NCBI GenBank assembly: GCA_002688155.1
Contig: NZCH01000073.1
Location: forward strand, 1-6,256
DNA from: Phycisphaerae bacterium
GTDB taxonomy: Bacteria; Planctomycetota; Phycisphaerae; Phycisphaerales; Phycisphaeraceae
Reading direction: 5' to 3'
DNA length: 6,256 nt
A program made the translations under genes and the position numbers. Positions within the stretch are counted from its first letter, which is position 1. Each line of letters begins with the position of its first letter. This document shows, one piece after another, positions 1-6,222 of the stretch. The notes beneath the pieces were generated by a model. The model had not been told where the DNA came from and searched no databases. It saw nothing but the letters and a program-made list of their open reading frames with translations.

Positions 1-2207
1 CGCTCCGTGACCGGCTGGCCTTTGTAAGTAAATGTCTGGCCGGGCTCGCCCTGCACTTCAAACGCGGACTTGCCATCCTGGTTCACGACGGTGTCTGCGG
101 GCACGCGCACTTTGCGCTCGTCTTCGTAGTAGTACGCCTGAATGTAGCCCTGATTAAACAACCGTCCGAACGGCTCGGGCGTCGACACGTGGCCAAGGTC
201 GTACAGAACCTTGTGCCAGAATCGCGCGTATAGCAGGGGAAGCACAGCGTGCTCAGCCCCGCCGACGTAAAGGTCCACGCCACCGGCGTGCGCGTCGCCG
301 GAGGAGTTCTCGCTGACCATCCAGTAACGCTCGGCTTCTTCGCCGACGAAACGCGTGGCGTTTCCGGGGCTGCAGAACCGCAAGTAGTACCAGCACGAGC
401 CAGCCCACTGCGGCATGGTGTTCAGTTCGCGCTCAAAGCGGCCCCCACTACGATTCACGATCTTCCACTCATCGCCAGCGCGCGACAGCGGCGTTCGCAC
501 CGGTGCGTCGGGATCGTCGCTGGTATGGGGTTTAAAGTCCGCCATGGGGGGCAACTCGACAGGCAGTGCGGCATCGTCGACAGGTACGGTGGCCCCGTCG
601 GGGCTGTGCAGGATCGGGAACGGCTCGCCCCAGTATCGCTGCCGCGAAAACAGCCAGTCGCGCAGCTTGTACTGCACCTGTGCTTTGCCCAGGCCCTGGT
701 CCTCAAGCCAGCCGGTGATCTTCTTTTTCGCATCGTGCGTGGACAGGCCGTTGAGCGACACCTCGGCGCTGGCGCTGTTGAGGTTCACACCTTCGTCTTC
801 GAAAGCCGAGTCGCTGATGTCGACCATCACGCCCGAGCCGGCGGCCGGCTCTATGACCTGCGTGATCGGCAAATCAAACGTGCGGGCAAAGTCATGGTCG
901 CGCTGATCGTGCGCCGGCACCGCCATGATCGCGCCGGTGCCGTAACCCGTCAGCACGTAATCGGCGATCCAGATCGGGATCGTCTTATTGTTGGCGGGGT
1001 TGATCGCGTGCGCGCCGGTGAACACGCCTGTCTTCTCACCGCCGGTGGTTTCCGCCATACGGTCGATTTCGCTGCGTGCAGACGTCTGCTGCCGGTACGC
1101 GTCGACCGCGTCGTTCTGTTCGGGCGTGGTGATCTGATCGACCAGCGGGTGCTCGGGTGCCAGCACCATGTAGGTTGCGCCAAACAGCGTGTCCGGCCGA
1201 GTTGTGTATACGGGAATCGTCTGGTCGGCGGGTGTGGGGAGAAACTCGCCCACGCCCGCGCCGCCCATGTTTTGTGCGAGCGCGAAATCAACCATCGCGC
1301 CCAGTGATCGGCCGATCCAGTTGCGCTGCATCAGCTTGATCGGCTCGGGCCAGTCGACCCGGTCCAGTTCCGTAAGCAAACGCTCGGTGTATGCTGTGAT
1401 GCGCAACATCCACTGCTTGAGCGGGCGTTTGAAAACCGGGTGATTGCCGCGCTCGGACCGGCCCTGGGCCGTCACCTCTTCGTTCGCCAGCACCGTCCCC
1501 AGCGCCGGGCACCAGTTGACCGGCACTTCCGCCAGATACGCGAGGCGATACTCGTTGAGCAGCGCCGCTTTCTGGTCCTGCTCCAACTCGTACCATCGAC
1601 GTACGCCCGCAGGCATGCCCGCGATCGCCTGCAGGTTCTGCATGTCCAGCGAAACGATCAGTTCGCCGTCCAGGCCAATGAGGTAGTCTTCGCCCTCGAG
1701 CTTCGCGATGAGCGTCGCAATGGGCATCGCCTTGCGGCCAACGGGGTCGAAGTAGCTTTCAAAAAGCTGCACGAAGATCCATTGCGTCCACTTGTAATAG
1801 TCGGGTTCGCAGGTGGCCAGACAGCGGTCCCAGTCGTAGCTCAGGCCCAGCCGCTTGAGCTGGCGGGTCATGTTCTCGATGTTCTTTTGCGTTGTTTGAG
1901 CAGGATGCACGCCGTGCTCGACCGCAAACTGCTCAGCCGGCAGTCCAAACGCGTCGTACCCCATCGGGTGCAGCACGTTGAACCCGCACATTCGCTTGTA
2001 CCGCGCGACAATGTCCGTGGCGATGTACCCCAACGGATGGCCTACGTGCAGACCGACACCCGACGGGTAGGGGAACATGTCCAGCACGTAATACTTGGGC
2101 TTGGACGCGTCGAACCCGTCATCGCCCGGATTGGGCGTCCGAAACGTCTTTTGCCCGGCCCAGTGGTCCCGCCACTTGGACTCGATGGCGTGAAAGTCGT
2201 ATTGCAT
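1..2207 (-). CDS. leuS: Leucyl-tRNA synthetase, N-terminal ~735 residues (cut by left window edge)
   Basis: This class I aminoacyl-tRNA synthetase attaches leucine to tRNA-Leu in the cytoplasm. I translated the minus strand by hand; the frame is open from the ATG at 2207-2205 to the window edge. Visible motifs: KYYVLDMFPYPSG then HVGH (the HIGH signature) at residues 54-57; NWCPALGTVLANEEV; the CP1 editing domain with TTRPDT (335-340, T340 matching E. coli T252) and GYGTGAIMAVPAHDQRD (D434 matching the editing aspartate D345); RDWLFSRQRYWGEP; and VDLYVGGAEHAVLPLLYARFWHK. The last codons read GQPVTER, so KMSKS and the anticodon-binding C-terminus lie outside. The first zinc module has lost its ligands apart from the NWCP cysteine (GRSERG replaces them), as in Bacillus-type LeuS. 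An extra stretch of about 63 residues lies at roughly 154-220. The frame has a stop near 2265 and no other ATG upstream, so 2207 is the best start; no good Shine-Dalgarno site precedes it. It is divergent from dnaB. Confidence 0.97.
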   Translation of the reverse strand, partial: MQYDFHAIESKWRDHWAGQKTFRTPNPGDDGFDASKPKYYVLDMFPYPSGVGLHVGHPLGYIATDIVARYKRMCGFNVLHPMGYDAFGLPAEQFAVEHGVHPAQTTQKNIENMTRQLKRLGLSYDWDRCLATCEPDYYKWTQWIFVQLFESYFDPVGRKAMPIATLIAKLEGEDYLIGLDGELIVSLDMQNLQAIAGMPAGVRRWYELEQDQKAALLNEYRLAYLAEVPVNWCPALGTVLANEEVTAQGRSERGNHPVFKRPLKQWMLRITAYTERLLTELDRVDWPEPIKLMQRNWIGRSLGAMVDFALAQNMGGAGVGEFLPTPADQTIPVYTTRPDTLFGATYMVLAPEHPLVDQITTPEQNDAVDAYRQQTSARSEIDRMAETTGGEKTGVFTGAHAINPANNKTIPIWIADYVLTGYGTGAIMAVPAHDQRDHDFARTFDLPITQVIEPAAGSGVMVDISDSAFEDEGVNLNSASAEVSLNGLSTHDAKKKITGWLEDQGLGKAQVQYKLRDWLFSRQRYWGEPFPILHSPDGATVPVDDAALPVELPPMADFKPHTSDDPDAPVRTPLSRAGDEWKIVNRSGGRFERELNTMPQWAGSCWYYLRFCSPGNATRFVGEEAERYWMVSENSSGDAHAGGVDLYVGGAEHAVLPLLYARFWHKVLYDLGHVSTPEPFGRLFNQGYIQAYYYEDERKVRVPADTVVNQDGKSAFEVQGEPGQTFTYKGQPVTE

Positions 2208-2271
2208 AGGGATCAGGATACGTCCGGAGGTGGGTGGAGCAAGTCGGGGCGGAAATGAGGGGGGTTATTGT

Positions 2272-2341
2272 TGATTTCCGATCTTCAGTTTTGGATTTGC
2301 CCGTCCCGCCGCCGCCGCCAGGGCTCACAGATCGGCAATCA
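2272..2341. repeat. Imperfect inverted repeat in the leuS/dnaB intergenic region
   Basis: The 13-base arm TGATTTCCGATCT (2272-2284) is matched by AGATCGGCAATCA (2329-2341), which is its reverse complement at 12 of 13 positions. The 44-base interior contains a GCC trinucleotide run near 2307-2318. The arms lie about 65 bases upstream of the leuS start, so the repeat could sit in the leuS leader as a stem-loop, or be an operator-like or selfish intergenic repeat. The right arm continues into CACAAATCGCAAACC, which has a loosely repetitive AATC character. The repeat is seen directly; its function is unknown. Confidence 0.5.
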
Positions 2342-2397
2342 CAAATCGCAAACCAGAACACACGACCGTCAAGTTTCAAACACCTTATTCACACCCC

Positions 2398-2426
2398 TTC
2401 ACTTGTCCGCCAACATCGGCAATAAT
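2398..2426 (+). promoter_or_regulatory. Candidate sigma-70-like promoter for dnaB
   Basis: TTCACT at 2398-2403 matches the -35 consensus TTGACA at 4 of 6 positions. AATAAT at 2421-2426 matches TATAAT at 5 of 6. The spacer is exactly 17 bases. A start of transcription 7-9 bases after the -10 box would fall at 2433-2435, on or next to the dnaB ATG. No ribosome-binding site precedes that ATG, which would fit a leaderless message. Motif matching alone is weak evidence, and planctomycete promoters may differ from the E. coli consensus. Confidence 0.35.
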
Positions 2427-2434
2427 ACCTCAGG

Positions 2435-3883
2435 ATGACCACCACCTCGACTCGACAGGACGTCGACCCCGGCACACGTAAGCACCCGGTTGAAGCGCGG
2501 CGGCAGCAGATAAGCGATCTGTTGGGCAAGCAGCCGCCGCACGCGATCGAGGCGGAGGCGGCAGTGCTTGGTTCCATGCTGCTGGATCCGCGCATGATCG
2601 GCGAGGTCGTGCAGATCATCACCGGACCTGAGGATTTCTACTCGGACCGGCACGCGGCGATTTACCAGGCGTGTGTCGGATTGTACGACGCGGGCGACGA
2701 CTTTGACATCGTGCATCTGAACCAGTCGCTGCGCGACGCGGGGCTGCTCGAACAGGTCGGCGGCGTGGACTACCTGATCGAGCTGAGCCAGTCGGTGCCG
2801 TCGCCGACCAGTGCGCCGTACTACGCGTCGCTGGTGCGTGACAAGGCGCTGGTTCGCCGGCTGGTCGACGCGGGTGGGCAGATTCTTCACGACGCGTTCA
2901 ACAAGTCCGGCTCCGTTGACGAATTGCTCGACGCCGCGGAGCAGGCGATCTTCCAGATTGCCGACAAGAAGATCGGTGCCGAGGCGTCCGACCTTGGCGG
3001 GCTGCTCCAGGAACTTTACTCGCGCCTTGAGGCGATGGAAGGTCAGGGGCTGACCGGGCTGGAGACCGGGTATTTCGAACTTGACGACATTACCTCCGGG
3101 TTACAGAACGGCGAAATGATTATCATCGCCGCGCGTCCCAGCATGGGCAAGACGGCGCTGGCGCTGAACATGGCCGAGCACGTGGGCGTGGTGACGGGGC
3201 AGCCGGTGGCGGTGTTCAGTCTGGAAATGAGCCGGCACCAGCTCGCGCAGCGGCTGCTGTGCTCGCGCGGCAAGGTCGATTCACACAAGCTGCGCCGCAA
3301 CATGCTCGGGCCCGACGAATATGCCCGGCTGGCCGCCGAGGTCGGGAAGCTCAAAGACGCGCCTATTCACATTGACGATTCACCGGGCCTGACGCTCTTG
3401 CAGTTACGCGCCAAAGCACGGCGACTCGTAGCGCGGCACGACATCAAGCTGGTCGTGGTCGATTACCTGCAACTGATGAGCTTTCCCGGCGCCGAATCGC
3501 GGCAGGTTGAGGTCTCGCAACTGTCGAAAGGGATCAAAGCGCTCGCACGCGAACTGGGTGTGCCGGTCATCTGCCTGAGCCAGCTCAACCGCGGGCCCGA
3601 AGCACGCGAGGGACACAAGCCGCGCATGAGCGATCTGCGCGAGTCCGGGTCCATCGAACAGGACGCCGACGTTGTGATGATGTTGCACCGCGAGGAGTAT
3701 TACCACAACGAACCCGAATGGGCCGATGAAAACCCGGACATGGTCGGTCTGGCGGAACTGATCATTGTCAAACAGCGCAACGGACCGACGGGCACGATCA
3801 AGATGCAGTTCGACGGCACAACGACGCGATTCAACAACCACACCCCGGCGCACAACGCGCCGATGCAGGCAGTGCAGACCTAA
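2435..3883 (+). CDS. dnaB: Replicative DNA helicase DnaB
   Basis: The product is 482 residues, a normal length for the hexameric 5'-3' helicase that drives the replication fork and recruits primase. The N-terminal DnaB domain starts near residue 34 (PPHAIEAEAAVLGSMLLD) and runs to about 175. The RecA-like C-terminal ATPase domain begins near 205 (GLETGYFELDDITSGLQNGEMIIIA). Walker A is ARPSMGKT at 233-240 with K239; the FSLEMS glutamate is E264; Walker B is VVVDYLQLM with D343; motif H3 is SQLNR at 382-386; H4 is LRESGSIEQDADVV from 401; the arginine-finger segment KQRNGPTG starts at 446. The HAPAQT-like tail (NHTPAHNAPMQAVQT) is unstructured-looking. There is no intein, although inteins are frequent in this family at the Walker A and H4 sites. 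The ATG start leaves a 33-residue polar lead-in; only CAGG precedes it, so no proper Shine-Dalgarno site. It is divergent from leuS. The assignment is secure. Confidence 0.98.
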   Translation: MTTTSTRQDVDPGTRKHPVEARRQQISDLLGKQPPHAIEAEAAVLGSMLLDPRMIGEVVQIITGPEDFYSDRHAAIYQACVGLYDAGDDFDIVHLNQSLRDAGLLEQVGGVDYLIELSQSVPSPTSAPYYASLVRDKALVRRLVDAGGQILHDAFNKSGSVDELLDAAEQAIFQIADKKIGAEASDLGGLLQELYSRLEAMEGQGLTGLETGYFELDDITSGLQNGEMIIIAARPSMGKTALALNMAEHVGVVTGQPVAVFSLEMSRHQLAQRLLCSRGKVDSHKLRRNMLGPDEYARLAAEVGKLKDAPIHIDDSPGLTLLQLRAKARRLVARHDIKLVVVDYLQLMSFPGAESRQVEVSQLSKGIKALARELGVPVICLSQLNRGPEAREGHKPRMSDLRESGSIEQDADVVMMLHREEYYHNEPEWADENPDMVGLAELIIVKQRNGPTGTIKMQFDGTTTRFNNHTPAHNAPMQAVQT

Positions 3884-3898
3884 TCGGGGGTGCCGATT
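3882..3898 (+). repeat. Short inverted repeat overlapping the dnaB stop codon, possible weak terminator
   Basis: AATCGG (3882-3887) and CCGATT (3893-3898) form a perfect 6-bp stem with a 5-base loop, beginning inside the TAA stop of dnaB. A competing stem, TGCCG (3891-3895) with CGGCA (3909-3913), overlaps it. No T-run follows, so this is not a standard intrinsic terminator. It may slow or shape the 3' end, or be chance in GC-rich DNA. Confidence 0.25.
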
Positions 3899-4058
3899 CA
3901 GGCCGGTCCGGCAAACGTTTCGCACGCGATAAAGTGAACGCAACAACGATTCACCATGAAGAGACTCAAGGACAGGAAGATCGGAATTTGATGAGATGGG
4001 TCGATCCGTTCTTTAAACCTTCATGCTCTTTCTGTACTTCCTGGTGAGCAGATCAGGG

Positions 4059-5048
4059 ATGCCCGTGTCGTACCATCAGGAACTTGAAGTCGCGATCCGG
4101 TCCGTACGTGTTGCCGCGCATGTCTGTCGCGCTGTGCAGGACGACATGGTGACGCCGCAGTCGCTCGAAAAGAAGGACCGCAGTCCTGTCACCGTCGCGG
4201 ACTTCGCGTCACAGGCGATCGTGTGCAAGTTGCTTGGTGACGTGCTGCCCGATGATCCCGTGGTCGGTGAGGAAGACGCCGCGGCGCTGCGGCAGGACGA
4301 ACAGGTTCACGTCCGTGACGCCGTTGCACAACATGTATGCGAAGTACTGGGCGATGATTCGCTCGATACGAACCGGGTGTTGTCATGGATCGATCGCGGC
4401 AACGCCGACGGCTCAACCGGCCGGTACTGGACGCTCGACCCGATCGACGGCACGAAGGGGTTCTTACGCAAGGAGCAATACGCGATCGCGCTGGCGCTCA
4501 TTGAGCACCACGAGGTCGTGCTGGGCGTGCTGGGCTGCCCGAACTTGTCCGTCGGCGACCAGAAGGGCGCGTTGTACTGGGCGCACGAAGGCGTGGGCGC
4601 ACACGCGGCGCCATTGTGGGAAGGCACAGCCGTGCCGTCGCCCGTCACGGTGAGCGACTCGACGGACACGTCGTCCGCGCGGTTTTGTGAATCGGTCGAG
4701 TCGGCGCACTCGGATCAGTCGCAATCGGGCCAGATCGCCGCGCGGCTGGGCATCACCAACGAGGCGGTACGCCTGGACAGCCAGGCGAAATATGCCGTGG
4801 TCGCGCGTGGCGAGGCGGACATTTACATGCGCTTGCCCACGCGGGCCGACTACCGTGAAAACATCTGGGATCACGCCGCAGGCATGGCGATCATCCAGGC
4901 CGCCGGCGGAAAGGTAACCGATATCACAGGCACACAGCTTGATTTCTCGTACGGCAAGCGCCTGGAACAGAACAAAGGCATCATCGCAACCAACGGCAAA
5001 CTTCACGACCAGGTGATCGAGGCGGTGTCGGCGGTGGTTGACTTGTAA
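4059..5048 (+). CDS. 3'(2'),5'-bisphosphate nucleotidase, HAL2/SAL1 type (inositol monophosphatase superfamily)
   Basis: The enzyme hydrolyses 3'-phosphoadenosine 5'-phosphate to AMP and phosphate, and often PAPS to APS. It clears a by-product of sulfate assimilation and of acyl-carrier-protein activation. From the chosen start it has 329 residues, against 357 for yeast Hal2/Met22, which it resembles along its length from memory. Metal and substrate motifs, in order: KKDRSPVTVADFASQA (D48), VVGEED (E71, E72), WTLDPIDGTKGFLRKEQYA (D127, D130; the GFLR extension is typical of the HAL2 branch), LDSQAKYAVVARGEADIYMRLP, and WDHAAG (D271). An in-frame ATG at 4023 would add MLFLYFLVSRSG, but ATG 4059 puts the ELEVA helix seven residues in, as in Hal2, so I prefer it. 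Neither start has a clear ribosome-binding site. It is the functional counterpart of CysQ but belongs to the eukaryote-like HAL2 branch, so I give no bacterial symbol. It follows dnaB by 175 bases and converges on the desaturase. Confidence 0.92.
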   Translation: MPVSYHQELEVAIRSVRVAAHVCRAVQDDMVTPQSLEKKDRSPVTVADFASQAIVCKLLGDVLPDDPVVGEEDAAALRQDEQVHVRDAVAQHVCEVLGDDSLDTNRVLSWIDRGNADGSTGRYWTLDPIDGTKGFLRKEQYAIALALIEHHEVVLGVLGCPNLSVGDQKGALYWAHEGVGAHAAPLWEGTAVPSPVTVSDSTDTSSARFCESVESAHSDQSQSGQIAARLGITNEAVRLDSQAKYAVVARGEADIYMRLPTRADYRENIWDHAAGMAIIQAAGGKVTDITGTQLDFSYGKRLEQNKGIIATNGKLHDQVIEAVSAVVDL

Positions 5049-5056
5049 ATACCGGT

Positions 5057-5103
5057 CGTCGGTTGGCGCAGTGAGGTCGCACTTCCGACGCGTCGGTTGC
5101 CGC
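5057..5103. repeat. 13-base direct repeat and 12-base palindrome in the convergent gap
   Basis: CGTCGGTTGGCGC (5057-5069) recurs as CGTCGGTTGCCGC (5091-5103), 12 of 13 bases identical. The second copy overlaps the perfect palindrome CCGACGCGTCGG (5085-5096). The element fills most of the 68-base gap between two converging genes, where a bidirectional terminator would be expected. Stems are short and there is no T-run on either strand, so a terminator role is only a guess. Confidence 0.3.
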
Positions 5104-5116
5104 GTGTCACATCTAC

Positions 5117-6130
5117 TTACCCGTGCAACGGCTTGTGTCGCACGACGTCGCGTGCCAGGCCGACCTTCTCGAGCAGACGAATGGTCCAATAGGTCGGGTC
5201 GAATTCGAACCAGCGTCGGCCGTGCGCGGCGGCGCGCTGGTCGCCGTGATGGTTGTTGTGCCAGCCTTCGCCAAAGGAGAGCAGCGCGACCCACCAGAGA
5301 TTGGTTGACCGGTCACCGGTTTCGTAGTTCTTGTAGCCCCACGTGTGGGCGGCGGAATTGACGAACCATGTGCCGTGATACACGCATACCGTGCGCACGG
5401 CCACGCCCCAGACGAGCCATGAAAGGGCGCTTGTGTTCCAACCGAGCACATATTGCGATATCCAGCCGCCGGCGAAACAGAATGCCATCACGGTGATCTG
5501 CGGGAGGATGTGATACTTGTTGAGCAGCCGCAGCCCCGGATCGCGTGCGAGGTCCTGCGCGGCGCTGGCGGCGGACCACGGCATCCCGCCGGGATGTTTG
5601 TGCATACACCAGAACATATGCGACCACGTGAAGCCGTGGTTGGGCGTGTGCGGGTCCATGTCAGTGTCAGAGTGTTTGTGATGCAGGCGATGTGTGCCGA
5701 CCCACTGAATCGGTGCGCCCTGCGTCGCGGTGCAGCCCAGGAAAGTAAGCAGATAACGGAACCATGCGGGCGTCGTGAAACTTCGGTGCGTCAACATCCG
5801 GTGGAAGCAAAGCGTCACACCGAGGGGCCCGCTGAGGAACGCGAAGAAAAATGACACGGCGAGCCCGCTCCACGAAAAGTAAAACGGCGCCGCGATACAG
5901 CCCAGGTGAAGCAGGGCAATACCGATCGCGACCGGCCAGTCCAGTTTATGCAAACGCAATCCGCGGCGCTCTGCCGGTTTGGACACAGGCTGCGCCTGCT
6001 GGCCCATAACCTGGCCGTCGGCCGCCTGGGACACCGGTGTCGACGCAACCGCTGCGCTGGTTGCAGGCGTGGGCGTTTGCGCGCACGCCTGTGCCGCGGC
6101 CTCGGGGGTTGTATCTGTTTGTGCAGGCAT
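5117..6130 (-). CDS. Membrane fatty acid desaturase, acyl-CoA/acyl-lipid delta-9 type
   Basis: The 337-residue product belongs to the di-iron integral-membrane desaturases, which put a cis double bond into saturated acyl chains using O2 and electrons from ferredoxin, a cytochrome or a similar donor. All three histidine boxes are present: HRMLTH (110-115), HRLHHKH (147-153) and HNNHH (291-295). The supporting motifs DTDMDPHTP, NSAAHTWG (H262) and SFGEGWHNNHH are also there. Hydrophobic segments lie near 66-84, 90-108, 207-225 and 236-256, as expected for a protein with four membrane spans. The first ~55 residues are a low-complexity Ala/Thr/Pro/Gln-rich extension that is probably disordered. 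The frame stays open to an ATG at 6205, but ATG 6130 is preceded by AAGGA with a 6-base spacer, so it is chosen. Delta-9 specificity is inferred from the family; the substrate form (CoA or lipid-bound) cannot be read from sequence. It converges on the nucleotidase gene. Confidence 0.95.
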   Translation of the reverse strand: MPAQTDTTPEAAAQACAQTPTPATSAAVASTPVSQAADGQVMGQQAQPVSKPAERRGLRLHKLDWPVAIGIALLHLGCIAAPFYFSWSGLAVSFFFAFLSGPLGVTLCFHRMLTHRSFTTPAWFRYLLTFLGCTATQGAPIQWVGTHRLHHKHSDTDMDPHTPNHGFTWSHMFWCMHKHPGGMPWSAASAAQDLARDPGLRLLNKYHILPQITVMAFCFAGGWISQYVLGWNTSALSWLVWGVAVRTVCVYHGTWFVNSAAHTWGYKNYETGDRSTNLWWVALLSFGEGWHNNHHGDQRAAAHGRRWFEFDPTYWTIRLLEKVGLARDVVRHKPLHG

Positions 6131-6136
6131 CAATGG

Positions 6137-6141
6137 TCCTT
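6137..6141 (-). promoter_or_regulatory. Shine-Dalgarno site deciding the desaturase start
   Basis: On the minus strand AAGGA is followed by CCATTG and then ATG, an ideal 6-base spacing. It supports initiation at 6130 over the upstream in-frame ATG at 6205. It is the only convincing ribosome-binding site among the four genes. Confidence 0.7.
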
Positions 6142-6216
6142 GGGGCGGTGGAGTGTTTTGTGTCAGGAGACCGGCACGGTGTCCAACGAGTCGTGCGCGC
6201 CCCAACGCAGGGTAAC

Positions 6217-6222
6217 ACTATA
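6217..6222 (-). promoter_or_regulatory. Possible -10 box of the desaturase promoter
   Basis: TATAGT on the minus strand matches TATAAT at 5 of 6 positions and lies in an AT-richer patch (GAATAAAACGGTATAGT) of an otherwise GC-rich region. It would give a leader of roughly 80 bases. No good -35 box is found 16-18 bases upstream, so the call is tentative. Confidence 0.25.

Noticed and set aside
249..1307. Long plus-strand open frame (352 codons) over leuS
   Set aside because: It is antisense to a leuS frame whose motifs are intact; its product is Arg/Val/His-rich without any recognisable domain, typical of high-GC shadow frames. The same applies to the plus-strand frame at 1440-2258.
2344..2372. 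Possible leuS promoter with TTGACG (minus strand, 2367-2372)
   Set aside because: The -35-like hexamer is good, but the best -10 candidates at 16-19 base spacing match only 2-3 of 6 positions.
2234..2425. Short plus-strand frame in the leuS/dnaB gap
   Set aside because: It has proline-rich low-complexity translation from the GCC run, no ribosome-binding site and no resemblance to a known protein.
2208..2434. T-box or other tRNA-sensing leader for leuS
   Set aside because: I see no T-box sequence or terminator/antiterminator pair; only a single imperfect inverted repeat is present.
2435..3883. Intein in DnaB
   Set aside because: The Walker A and H4 insertion sites are uninterrupted and the length is normal.
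4023..4058. Signal peptide or membrane anchor MLFLYFLVSRSG on the nucleotidase
   Set aside because: It arises only if the upstream ATG is used; the hydrophobic run is too short, and alignment with the family favours ATG 4059.
4464..5294. Minus-strand open frame of 276 codons over the nucleotidase gene
   Set aside because: Arg-rich composition, no domain, and complete overlap with a well-conserved enzyme on the other strand.
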